Below, one piece after another: positions 1 to 8,260 of a stretch of DNA of 64,000 nt. The position numbers and the translations under genes are program-made. The notes beneath the pieces were generated by a model. It was given only the letters and a program-made list of their open reading frames with translations. It made no database searches and was not told the origin of the DNA. Each line of letters begins with the position of its first letter. Position 1 is the stretch's first letter. This stretch comes from Desulfosporosinus orientis DSM 765 (GTDB lineage: Bacteria > Bacillota > Desulfitobacteriia > Desulfitobacteriales > Desulfitobacteriaceae): NCBI RefSeq assembly GCF_000235605.1, contig NC_016584.1, positions 174,001 to 238,000 on the forward strand, read 5' to 3'.

Positions 1-336
1 TATGACGCGGACCAGCAAACCACCTTCGTGGATTACGGTGGACATCGTGAAAAGAAGAAAAAGAGAAAAAACGAGGGATAGTGTGCGGCCCAGTCTAGGT
101 CCTACAAGGAGGGTAAGCCGATCAGTGAGGCGTAGGTTTGGGGCAAAGGTGGAAAGACATGAATAAACTAGAAGGAGGGGGATAGCAGCTAGGGTAGATA
201 TAAGTGTGGAGAGCCAAGCCCCAAGACCTGCTCTGGCCATACTAATTGCAGGGATCAAGATAACCCCTGTACTTAGGATTAAGGTGGTGAGTAAAGCAGT
301 AGCCTGCCGTGCTGAGATTTTAGAGGGTTGTCCCAT
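1..336 (-). CDS. GerAB-type spore germination permease, 3' part outside window
   Basis: Reads from an ATG at 336 to the left edge without a stop (112 codons visible). The N-terminus MGQPSKISARQATAL is followed by hydrophobic segments around residues 15-35 and 40-62 and another near 88-105, the usual start of the GerAB/Spore_permease subunit of nutrient germinant receptors (APC superfamily, inner spore membrane). The start is 4 bases beyond the gerC stop, and its Shine-Dalgarno (aaggag) lies inside the last codons of gerC, so translation is probably coupled. It is the third gene of an A-C-B ordered receptor operon. The full protein would be about 360 residues, so roughly two thirds lies outside. 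Confidence 0.85.
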   Translation of the reverse strand, partial: MGQPSKISARQATALLTTLILSTGVILIPAISMARAGLGAWLSTLISTLAAIPLLLVYSCLSTFAPNLRLTDRLTLLVGPRLGRTLSLVFSLFLLFTMSTVIHEGGLLVRVI

Positions 337-340
337 GTTC

Positions 341-1528
341 TTACTCCTTGTACCCGGGACCGGTGGACATTGCTCGACTGTTACGGTAGCGGGCATCGAC
401 TTCAATCTTCAAGGGTAATTCGGAGTACACTTCTGGCCAATTGTCCTTCACTTCGTCCCATAGTTCAGGATTCATAGCATGTAAACGGTCAGCAATATTG
501 AAGACATCTATTTGCTCCTGCTGGGTATGCTTGATCATTTCCATTAGGCGATCGCTTAACTCCTCGTTGACACTTTCTTCTAAGGCGATAATATCTTGTT
601 TGCCGGCTAGCTTAACGTTACAGGTATCTTCGGTAAGTGCAAAATCCAATTTGACTTTAACCGATAATTCAAGACCTTCGTCCCCGAGGGTTGTTTCAAT
701 TACCGGAGGTTTACCGTTGAGTGCCACTACTAGGTTCTCTTCGGGACAAAAGGGTGAAGTCTTAAGAGAAAACGATGTCTCCTGGAAACCTTGATTAAAA
801 TAGTTATAGCACTCTGCCTCTTGAGGAGAAAGATAACCGACTAGCTTGTCTTGGCGAAATAAGGCGGTATTGGAAACCATCCATTCCTCCATTTCATACC
901 CTTTAGGCATCGCAGGGCTATCAATTTTGGCAGTTGTAAGAACCTGCATGCCACTGTCAGTATGATATTGGACCAGAAAATTGCTCAGAGTCGAGATCTT
1001 AAGGGCTTGTTTTTTTACCCTTTGCTGTAAGCCCATGGTTTGATACTTCATCAGTGGATTTTGAACTGTGAGCATGTCCCGTGCCGGCCCGCGGGTAATG
1101 ACCAGCCAAGAGGAGTCTAGGCTCCAGTAGTGGCGGGCATAAAGATCAAGATAGGGCATAATCCCTTCTTTGGCGACATCTTCAGAGATAAATACCACTT
1201 CTAAATGTCCGGCGTATACGAAGCGCGGAAGCTTGGTGTGGTAGTCCTTAATTGCTTCGGCGATGCTTTTACCTTCGCCGGTGACAAGAAAAAAGGGAGT
1301 GCCGGATTGGGAGGAACTTTGACCTGCTGAACTTTTACCATCAGCATCCCGTTCAGGGGTAATTAGCTGAAAGGTTATTTGTATATGATCCCCCACTTTG
1401 TCAATAGATTCCCCAAGGAGGATATATTCATCGTTAAGTTCGTGGGCGCTCCAACAACCGGAAAGGGTGATTATGCAAAGAAGAGTCATAATTAAGAGGA
1501 AGGTTGTTGGCTTTCTAAGGGGCGGCAT
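341..1528 (-). CDS. Ger(x)C-family spore germination lipoprotein
   Basis: 395 residues, the normal GerAC length. The N-terminus is a lipoprotein signal: basic MPPLRK, a hydrophobic stretch at residues 9-22, and a lipobox LSGC with Cys25 as the lipidation site, followed by WSAHELN, the usual GerAC beginning (WxxxELN). The body shows the family run ITPERDADG, GEGKSIAEAI and later ISEDVAKEGI. GerC subunits are anchored on the outer face of the inner spore membrane and act with the A and B subunits in germinant sensing. One base separates it from the gerA stop and four from the next start. The germinant specificity cannot be read from the sequence. Confidence 0.93.
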   Translation of the reverse strand: MPPLRKPTTFLLIMTLLCIITLSGCWSAHELNDEYILLGESIDKVGDHIQITFQLITPERDADGKSSAGQSSSQSGTPFFLVTGEGKSIAEAIKDYHTKLPRFVYAGHLEVVFISEDVAKEGIMPYLDLYARHYWSLDSSWLVITRGPARDMLTVQNPLMKYQTMGLQQRVKKQALKISTLSNFLVQYHTDSGMQVLTTAKIDSPAMPKGYEMEEWMVSNTALFRQDKLVGYLSPQEAECYNYFNQGFQETSFSLKTSPFCPEENLVVALNGKPPVIETTLGDEGLELSVKVKLDFALTEDTCNVKLAGKQDIIALEESVNEELSDRLMEMIKHTQQEQIDVFNIADRLHAMNPELWDEVKDNWPEVYSELPLKIEVDARYRNSRAMSTGPGYKE

Positions 1529-1529
1529 G

Positions 1530-2996
1530 TTATTTTCTCCTCTCGCTGGGGACTCGTTTGTTTTGTAGTCTTTGTGGTTTCTTCCTTAGGTTACTCCAGG
1601 GTGCGCGTACAAAAATGTCACTCCATTCTTTCCAATGAAAGTTAGCCACAGGGGATAAGTAGGGTACGCCCACACTCTCCAGAGATGAAACATGCAGGAG
1701 GATGGCACTTAATCCAAGTAAAAATCCATAGAGTCCAAGGATGGAGGAGAGAAGCAGAAGAAAATAGGAGGACATACGTGCTGTTCCACGTAAATCTTCT
1801 GATGGGACAGCAAAAGTAACGACTGCCGTTAAGGCGACAATAATTACCATGATGGGGGAAATGACTCCTGCAATAACAGCAGCGTCCCCCATAACCAAAG
1901 CCCCAACAATGCCAATCGCCGGGCCTACTGTTCTTGGTAAACGCAGGGTTGCCTCGCGAAAGAGGTCTAGAACTAAGAGCATACCTGCGACTTCCCCGAT
2001 GGTGGGGATTGGAACTCTTTCTCGGGCTGTAGTGAGGGAAAGAAGGAATCGTAATGGAAGTAACTGGGGATGAAAGACTGTGACAATTAAGTATAAGGAG
2101 GGTAAAGCAACGGCAATCAGGTAGGCAAGATAACGAAGAAGACGAGTAAGACTTGCAATGAGGTAATGTTGATAATAATCGTCGGATGTATGGAAATGAT
2201 GCCAAAATACGGTGGGGAGTAATAAACTAAAAGGACTCCCATCGACTAGAATTGCCGACCGGCCTTCAGTTAAAGCGGCAACCGTTTTGTCCGGTCGTTC
2301 GGTTGATTGGATGAGTGGGAAAGGGGACCAGGTATCCTCTGAAAGAAATTCGGCTAAGAATCCCGATCCTTGCACACTGCGCAGATTTGTAGAGGTTAGA
2401 CGCCTGCGTACCTCATTTAAGACTTCAGGCTGAATGACACCGTCGAGGTAGAGTAGGGCGACTGTTGTGCGCGATTCCTGACCGAATATTAATTGATTGA
2501 TTTTAAGTTTAGGATCTTTAAAGCGACTACGGATAATCGCTAGGTTCGGGCCAAGCTCTTCGGCAAAGGCTTCTAAAGGCCCGCGAATCACCGGTTCTGT
2601 TTCGGCTTTTCCAATAGGACGGGTTTCGATTTTGGCAGTATCTACGATATACGCTTCACTCATTCCCTCAAGCAAAATAAGCGTATTTCCGGCAAGAATA
2701 TGTAGGGTAATATCTTCCCATTGGGTATAAGATGATTCAGGTAAAAAAGGAAGTTGAGTAATAATGGCTTTGGACCAAAGTCCCGGTTTGGAGGGAAGCT
2801 GAAGATTAAATAAATTCGGTAAAATCGTCTGACTAATAAATTGGCTATCAACGAGTATTTTGGAATAAATAAGGTACCCTTCTTTATCGTCAGCTGTCGT
2901 AAATGGTCGATATTTAAAATCATCACACCCTTGTAAAAGGGTTTTGAGTTCACTTATATTCTCTGCTAGGGAACTTGAGACTGCTTGTGAAGACAT
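1530..2996 (-). CDS. GerA-family spore germination protein, A subunit
   Basis: 488 residues matching GerAA/SpoVAF-type membrane proteins. It has a soluble N-terminal half (roughly 1-260) containing the ILVDGSPFSLLLPTVFWHHFHTSDDYY-type motif just before the membrane part (split here: GRSAILVDGSPF near residue 247 and HTSDDYYQHY near 270), then several helices in 290-450, including IPTIGEVAGMLL and GIVGALVMGDAAV. The tail 455-488 is basic. Start ATG at 2996 has a ggaggtg Shine-Dalgarno. First gene of the germination receptor operon, expected to be expressed in the forespore (SigG); I could not fix a convincing SigG promoter upstream. Nutrient germinant unknown. Confidence 0.93.
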   Translation of the reverse strand: MSSQAVSSSLAENISELKTLLQGCDDFKYRPFTTADDKEGYLIYSKILVDSQFISQTILPNLFNLQLPSKPGLWSKAIITQLPFLPESSYTQWEDITLHILAGNTLILLEGMSEAYIVDTAKIETRPIGKAETEPVIRGPLEAFAEELGPNLAIIRSRFKDPKLKINQLIFGQESRTTVALLYLDGVIQPEVLNEVRRRLTSTNLRSVQGSGFLAEFLSEDTWSPFPLIQSTERPDKTVAALTEGRSAILVDGSPFSLLLPTVFWHHFHTSDDYYQHYLIASLTRLLRYLAYLIAVALPSLYLIVTVFHPQLLPLRFLLSLTTARERVPIPTIGEVAGMLLVLDLFREATLRLPRTVGPAIGIVGALVMGDAAVIAGVISPIMVIIVALTAVVTFAVPSEDLRGTARMSSYFLLLLSSILGLYGFLLGLSAILLHVSSLESVGVPYLSPVANFHWKEWSDIFVRAPWSNLRKKPQRLQNKRVPSERRK

Positions 2997-3328
2997 CAGG
3001 GCACCTCCAGCCGGGGGGTAAACTTGTTACTCTAAAATGACCATAGATTTGAAGTTATCTTATAGGTTATTCTAGAGTTATTGCTTAGTTTGTATGTATG
3101 GTGGAGAGATTATGCATAATTTTACCTTCTCATACTCCTTGTAGGGAAGCATGCTGTAGAGTAGCATCAGGACTACCAAGGTTAATAAGCCTTTGAGAGG
3201 GTTTGACTCAAGTGCAAAGGTGGATCGAAAATTGGTCTCTATGTTTTATCTTTAATTGCTCCAGATAAAGATGAGGCCACCTCGATTTCTCAAAGACAAA
3301 TTATAGGGGATAAGGAGGCTGAGACAGC
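2997..3328. other. Divergent intergenic region between ger operon and sbcC
   Basis: 332 bases with no supportable gene. It must hold the leftward promoter of the ger operon and the rightward promoter of sbcC. A possible forespore-type promoter reading left lies near 3115-3145 (GTATGA, 15 bases, CATAAT in the minus-strand sense), but the spacing is short and I do not call it. At the right end is the sbcC Shine-Dalgarno aaggagg at 3312-3318. Confidence 0.5.
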
Positions 3329-6300
3329 GTGAGACCCATTCTCTTAAAAATAGCTGGCTTGAACAGCTTCAGAGAAGTCCAGGAAATCGAATTCTTAAAG
3401 TTATGCGAAACTGGTGTTTTTGGGATTTTTGGCTCTACAGGGAGCGGGAAATCGACCATCTTAGATGCCATTACTTTGGCACTATATGGAACAGTCGAAA
3501 GAGCCTATAATAATACGCAAGGAATTTTAAATCATGCCGAAGATCAACTCTTTGTGGACTTCCGTTTTTCCTTAGCTGCGGGAGAGCAAAGGGTAACCTA
3601 TCGTGCCGAACGGTCATACCGGCGTTCAGGTGACCGCACCGTCAAAGCTTCCACTTGCCGTTTAGTGGAAATAGTTGATGGTGCTGAAACGGTCTTGGCT
3701 TCCAAGGCCGATGAGATGACGAAGAAGATTGAAATTATCTTAGGTCTTAATGTCCAGGACTTTACCCGGGCTGTGGTTCTTCCCCAAGGAAAGTTTGCGG
3801 AATTTCTGACCATTAAACCTAAAGACAGGCGGTCAATGCTGGAACGACTCTTTTCTCTTGAGGCTTATGGCCGGGAACTGTCCGCTCGTCTTTCTGAACA
3901 ACTGGAAGAGGTCAAATTTACGTTGAATGGAGTAGAACAGCGGCAGCAGGGCTTGGGAGATGCTTCTGCTGAGCGAGTTGAGGAAGCCAAGGCAGACCTG
4001 CAAAGGGTGAGCCAGAAGTCCGAGACCATTGAAAAAGAGCTGCTGAATTTAAAAACTCAATATGAGGAGGTCAAAGAAGTATGGGGATTTCAAGAACAGC
4101 TGCGGCAGCTTAAAGATGAAGAGACACAATTGGCGGCTGAGCAGCCCCATATAGACAAAATCGCCGAAGGTTTAAGTCTGGCTGAACGTGCCGAAGCTCT
4201 GCGTTCGCTCCTTGAAGAAATCTTAGTAGCTGAAAAGCAATTAAAGGAAGCTCAAGAGCAGATTAGGGCAGCTGAGAAAAGACTCAGAGAGGCCATGCTG
4301 GCCAAGGAAACGGCGGAAAGTCAATGGCTTGATGTCAACCGCAAAAGACTGGATGAAGAACCCCGCTTTTTGCGCCGGTTGGAACAGCTGGAACAGGCCA
4401 AGAGTTTGGAAGGGGATATCCAAACCCGTCAGGAACGCCTTAACCAAGCCCGCTCTGACTATAGTGCCCTGGATAAAACCCGCAAGGATTATGAAAAAAC
4501 ACTCTTAGGAGTCAGCAATCAAAAAACCAATCTGCAAAAAAAGATGCTTGAGGTCAAAAGCAAGATCGCCAATATCTCTGTGGACCCAAGTTTAAGGAAA
4601 CGGGTAAATGCTGCTGTCCAAGGTTTGGAAGGGTATGAGATGGTTTCTAAACAGGTGGAAAATTTGCAGGCAGACCTGAGCAGGAACCGGGGAGAAATGT
4701 CGGCGCGCCAAATGGAGTTTCAGACCTATCAGGCCAATGTCCTGGCCGCCCAGAAAACCGTAGGGGAACTTAAAGAAGCTTTAAGCAAGTTAAGTAATCC
4801 CTCCCTAAGCGAGGAAATGCTCGGTGCACGGTTTCAGGAACTTGAACGCAGGCGGCATAAGGTGGCTAATATTGAGCGGGCCGACTCGGAAGTAAAGGCT
4901 GAACTGGAGCGCCTGCAAGCTGCTGCGCTGGAGCGTAAAAAAGCGGAAGCGGAAGTAGAAATCAGAGAGACGGAACAGGCCAAACTAGTACTGGAAATAA
5001 AAGCAGCCACAGAACTTGTTGAACAGAAAAAAGCAGAGGTTAAGGCTTTAGAAAAGGAAAATCTGGCTGGTTTGCTGGCAGAGAAACTGGGAGAAGGAGA
5101 ACCTTGCCCTGTTTGCGGGTCAAAGGGGCATCCCCAGCTGGCCCAGAGTTTAGGGCATGAGCTGCTGGAGCAGGCCGGGCGTGATTTGGAGGAAGCATTA
5201 GAGAAGCTCCAGGGTTTGGAGGGTGCACACCAGAAGGTCATCACTAAGCTGGCGGTAGCCAAGGCCCAGCTGCTCTCCAAAAAGGAACTGGAAGAAAAGC
5301 AAACTGTTCTTTGTGAAACTAAGCATGGAGCTGCATTGGCTTACCGAAAGGAATTAGCTGAGGCAGACAGGAAAAAAGATGTCCAAACTCTTCAATTAAT
5401 CTTAGCCGAAGAGGATGCCAGGCTGGCCAAGGATCACCAGGCCCTGAATCAGTGGAAGGAAGATCATGAAGGGAAGAAGCGCCGCCTGGAGGAAGCTCAG
5501 GAAATGTTGGCAGAAGCCGAGAAAAAGCAGTATGAGATTAGTTCTCTCATGGCTTCTTTGGAGGCGGTGGAAAAAAATGTAGGGCATCGCTTATCCTCCC
5601 TTATGGAAGAGCAGGTTCAACGGAAAGCAGCGCTGGATAATGCCCGGGGAGATATTGCCATAGAGGATATCCGCTCCTTGCAGAAACAATATTCCAGCTG
5701 GGATGAAACCAGTTCAGTGTTGAATCAGAATTTGTCCGGTTTTGAGGAAGAGTACGGAAAGACCGGCGAGGTTGAAGAAAAGCTGCTGCGGGAAAAGTCT
5801 AATTGCGATCTGGAGCTGCAAAACCTAAAAACCGTAGGTATTGAAGCTGCACGGGATTTAGGGGAGCTGCAAAGAAAATGGGAGGCCTATACAGAAGGGA
5901 AACCGGCTCAACAGCTGATAGAGCAGGTGAAAAAGGAATTAACCCAGATAACAGCAAGGGAGGAATCCCTAAAAAAGGCCTATGAGCTAGCCAAGAATAC
6001 TTGGATGCAAGCTGAACAAAGCCAAGCTGTCTGTCTTAAAACCTTGGAATTATCACAAAGGGGATTTAAAATTGCCCGGCAAAAACTGGACTTAGGGCTG
6101 CAAAAGTCAGAGTTTGGGAACGAAGAAGAGGCCAAAAGGGCCTTATGTGAAGCTTCAGAACGGCGGGAAATGGAACAGGTCCTTGCCAATTACCGGCAAA
6201 AGGTATTGGTTAATAAGGAAAAACAAGAGGACGTTACAGAACGGCTTAAAGGCCGGTATCTCCGGCCTGAGGAATGGCTGGCCTGGCCCATTCGCCTGAA

Positions 6301-6940
6301 AGAAGGGGAAAAGGTCTATACAGAGACCATTGAACAAAAGGGTGCGGCTCAACAAAGGTTAGAGAAATTGCAGGCAGCCCATAAAGAATGGACTAAATTA
6401 GAAGATCAGCGCAAAAATCTTAGCCACCGTATGAATCTGCTTAAAAATTTGCAAACGGTTTTTAAGGGCAATGCCTTTGTGGAATTTGTGGCTCAAGAAC
6501 AGCTGATCAATGTATCCTTAGATGCCTCCGAACGTCTCAAACAATTGACCAATCAGCGTTATGCCCTTGAGGTGGATGCTGAAGGCGGCTTTATCATGCG
6601 GGATGATGCTAATGGCGGAGTCCGCAGGCCGGTCAATAGTTTATCAGGCGGTGAAACCTTTCTTACCTCATTAGCACTGGCCTTGGCTTTATCCACTCAG
6701 ATTCAGCTGCGCGGGCGATCCCCGCTGGAGTTTTTCTTCTTGGATGAAGGGTTTGGAACCCTTGATGCCAATCTTCTGGAGACGGTCATGAATACTCTTG
6801 AGAAACTGCACCTGCAGAACCTGACCATTGGTATTATAAGCCATGTGCCTGAACTCAAGAATCGTCTCTCCCGCCGCTTAGTTCTTACTCCTGCAGAAGC
6901 TGGGGGAGCGGGAAGCCGGGTTAAGTTGGAAATGGCCTAG
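3329..6940 (+). CDS. sbcC: Exonuclease SbcC / Rad50-like SMC ATPase
   Basis: 1203 residues. The N-terminal ATPase half starts MRPILLKIAGLNSFRE and carries Walker A GSTGSGKST near residue 37. Two long coiled-coil arms flank a zinc-hook CPVCG at residues 593-597. The C-terminal half has the ABC signature NSLSGGETF and Walker B FFFLDEGFGTLD, closing with the SHVPEL switch. With the nuclease SbcD it processes DNA ends and hairpins. Start is GTG with aaggagg 10 bases upstream; no earlier ATG fits. The partner sbcD, normally immediately upstream, is not here: the upstream neighbour is the divergent ger operon. Followed at once by a strong terminator, so it appears monocistronic. Confidence 0.95.
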   Translation: MRPILLKIAGLNSFREVQEIEFLKLCETGVFGIFGSTGSGKSTILDAITLALYGTVERAYNNTQGILNHAEDQLFVDFRFSLAAGEQRVTYRAERSYRRSGDRTVKASTCRLVEIVDGAETVLASKADEMTKKIEIILGLNVQDFTRAVVLPQGKFAEFLTIKPKDRRSMLERLFSLEAYGRELSARLSEQLEEVKFTLNGVEQRQQGLGDASAERVEEAKADLQRVSQKSETIEKELLNLKTQYEEVKEVWGFQEQLRQLKDEETQLAAEQPHIDKIAEGLSLAERAEALRSLLEEILVAEKQLKEAQEQIRAAEKRLREAMLAKETAESQWLDVNRKRLDEEPRFLRRLEQLEQAKSLEGDIQTRQERLNQARSDYSALDKTRKDYEKTLLGVSNQKTNLQKKMLEVKSKIANISVDPSLRKRVNAAVQGLEGYEMVSKQVENLQADLSRNRGEMSARQMEFQTYQANVLAAQKTVGELKEALSKLSNPSLSEEMLGARFQELERRRHKVANIERADSEVKAELERLQAAALERKKAEAEVEIRETEQAKLVLEIKAATELVEQKKAEVKALEKENLAGLLAEKLGEGEPCPVCGSKGHPQLAQSLGHELLEQAGRDLEEALEKLQGLEGAHQKVITKLAVAKAQLLSKKELEEKQTVLCETKHGAALAYRKELAEADRKKDVQTLQLILAEEDARLAKDHQALNQWKEDHEGKKRRLEEAQEMLAEAEKKQYEISSLMASLEAVEKNVGHRLSSLMEEQVQRKAALDNARGDIAIEDIRSLQKQYSSWDETSSVLNQNLSGFEEEYGKTGEVEEKLLREKSNCDLELQNLKTVGIEAARDLGELQRKWEAYTEGKPAQQLIEQVKKELTQITAREESLKKAYELAKNTWMQAEQSQAVCLKTLELSQRGFKIARQKLDLGLQKSEFGNEEEAKRALCEASERREMEQVLANYRQKVLVNKEKQEDVTERLKGRYLRPEEWLAWPIRLKEGEKVYTETIEQKGAAQQRLEKLQAAHKEWTKLEDQRKNLSHRMNLLKNLQTVFKGNAFVEFVAQEQLINVSLDASERLKQLTNQRYALEVDAEGGFIMRDDANGGVRRPVNSLSGGETFLTSLALALALSTQIQLRGRSPLEFFFLDEGFGTLDANLLETVMNTLEKLHLQNLTIGIISHVPELKNRLSRRLVLTPAEAGGAGSRVKLEMA

Positions 6941-6955
6941 ACTAGATTCTCACAT

Positions 6956-6990
6956 AAAGCAGGGGAGATTTGCAAAAAATCCCCTGCTTT
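6956..6990 (+). terminator. Rho-independent terminator of sbcC
   Basis: Perfect 11-bp inverted repeat (aaagcagggga / tcccctgcttt) with a 13-base loop, 15 bases after the sbcC stop. A short AT tail follows. Confidence 0.85.
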
Positions 6991-7069
6991 AATTTACCAG
7001 TTTCAATTGGTTAAATTATTTGATATTTTGGGACAAACAAGTTTTTTATTAACTTTGAAAATTTAGGTA

Positions 7070-7098
7070 TTGACTAAAGTATGTAAAAGGGTCATACT
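7070..7098 (+). promoter_or_regulatory. SigA-type promoter of the IclR gene
   Basis: TTGACT (7070-7075), 17-base spacer, CATACT (7093-7098). Transcription would start near 7105, just before the inverted operator at 7111-7143. Confidence 0.6.
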
Positions 7099-7110
7099 AT
7101 GAAAAAGACT

Positions 7111-7143
7111 AAAACAAAGTTTTATATAATGAAACTTTGTTTG
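7111..7143 (+). promoter_or_regulatory. Putative IclR operator, inverted pair
   Basis: AAAACAAAGTTTTAT (7111-7125) and ATGAAACTTTGTTTG (7129-7143) are inverted copies of one 15-bp motif. The same motif recurs at 8097 and 13083 after the promoters of the oxidase and CoA-ligase operons. Position just downstream of the predicted start point fits autorepression. That the adjacent IclR protein binds here is an inference. Confidence 0.6.
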
Positions 7144-7215
7144 GGAATTAAATCCAAATAGATGTAGTCTTTATTTTACGACTTCTAATTTGATGGTGAG
7201 AATGGAGGATTATCC

Positions 7216-7995
7216 GTGGCGGAGAAATATGTGCAAACTTTGGAGCGATCACTAGATGTTCTGGAGGTACTGGCGCATGCTGAAGAACCCCTAGGGGTTA
7301 CGGAAATTGGGAATCGCATTAGTTTGCATAAGAGCACAGTACATCGAATTTTGCAAACATTATGTCATCGGGGTTATGTTGAGCGAAAAAAGGACAGTGA
7401 GCGCTATCAATTAGGTATTAAAATTATTGAACTAGGTATTCGTTTTTTCAATGATTTAGAGATTCGTAAAGTGGCAGCACCGATTCTCAGTGATTTGGTA
7501 AAGGTACTGGATGAGGTTGTTCACTTGGTGCTCCCTGATGATGGAGAAATCGTGTATATCGACAGGGCAGAGAGCTCCCAAGTTGTCAGCATGCATTCCA
7601 AAGTGGGACGGAGAGCACCAATGCACTGCACAGCGGTAGGAAAAGCGCTGCTTTCCACTTTGCCGGAAGAAGAAGTGCGCCATATCCTGGAAGTCAAAGG
7701 AATGACAAAATACACACCCAATACGATTACAGACCCAGAGGTTTTATTGGAAGGTTTAAGGAAGATCCGGACCAGCAAGATATCTGTTGAGACAGAAGAA
7801 AATGAAATCGGAATCATATGTTTAGGGACTCCAATTTTTGACTATTCCGGTCGGGCCATTGGTGCTATCAGCGTTTCCGGACCTGCATCCAGGATTACGG
7901 AAAAAGGGATTGACTGGATTGGCGGAGAGTTAAAAACCGCCGGAGAATTGGTTTCTGCTAAATTAGGTTTTGATTTTTTCAAAAAAGCTAACTAA
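7216..7995 (+). CDS. IclR-family transcriptional regulator
   Basis: 259 residues, typical IclR length. The N-terminal winged helix-turn-helix spans about 5-65 (SLDVLEVLAHAEEPLGVTEI, then HKSTVHRILQTL). The C-terminal effector-binding GAF-like domain spans about 75-250 and contains GRRAPMHCTAVGKALLS and the closing GAISVSGPASRI. GTG start with a gaggat-like Shine-Dalgarno; it sits in front of the glycolate-oxidase-like genes in the same direction. IclR proteins typically sense small organic acids such as glyoxylate, pyruvate or aromatic acids, so it likely controls this 2-hydroxyacid pathway. It may act as repressor and/or activator through the 15-bp motif found before three transcription units here. 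Ligand unknown. Confidence 0.93.
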   Translation: MAEKYVQTLERSLDVLEVLAHAEEPLGVTEIGNRISLHKSTVHRILQTLCHRGYVERKKDSERYQLGIKIIELGIRFFNDLEIRKVAAPILSDLVKVLDEVVHLVLPDDGEIVYIDRAESSQVVSMHSKVGRRAPMHCTAVGKALLSTLPEEEVRHILEVKGMTKYTPNTITDPEVLLEGLRKIRTSKISVETEENEIGIICLGTPIFDYSGRAIGAISVSGPASRITEKGIDWIGGELKTAGELVSAKLGFDFFKKAN

Positions 7996-8054
7996 CCGTA
8001 ATTTGCAATTCGTCTAAATCCACAAAATAAGTTAAATTTTTGGAAAGTTTCCTA

Positions 8055-8088
8055 TTGACGATTTACTCAGATAGCGTAATAATATAAT
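8055..8088 (+). promoter_or_regulatory. Promoter region of the oxidase operon
   Basis: TTGACG at 8055-8060 with TAATAA at 8077-8082 (16-base spacer), or the better-looking TATAAT at 8083-8088 (22-base spacer). Which -10 box is used cannot be settled by eye; the first keeps the same 20-base distance to the operator as at the ligase promoter. Confidence 0.45.
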
Positions 8089-8096
8089 CATAAGTT

Positions 8097-8124
8097 ATGA
8101 AACTGTGTTTTGCTAAATGAAACG
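8097..8124 (+). promoter_or_regulatory. Putative IclR operator before the oxidase genes
   Basis: ATGAAACTGTGTTTT at 8097-8111 matches the motif at 7129 in 12 of 15 or more positions. A second ATGAAACG begins exactly 20 bases after the first (8117). The same 20-base phasing occurs at 13083/13103. Confidence 0.55.
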
Positions 8125-8260
8125 ATTGGGCACTAACTTTGAAAGAAAGGGGAGCTTACAGTCGGAGTATGTCAATGGGGGAACTTTTCAATCGGGATAA
8201 CAACGCTGAAACTTTATCCGTCTGGTAGTCTGAAATCTGGCAGTGAAGGGGGAACTATAA

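Noticed and set aside
4834-5280. 148-codon serine-rich frame antisense to sbcC
   Set aside because: Serine/alanine richness is the expected mirror of the Glu/Leu-rich coiled coil.
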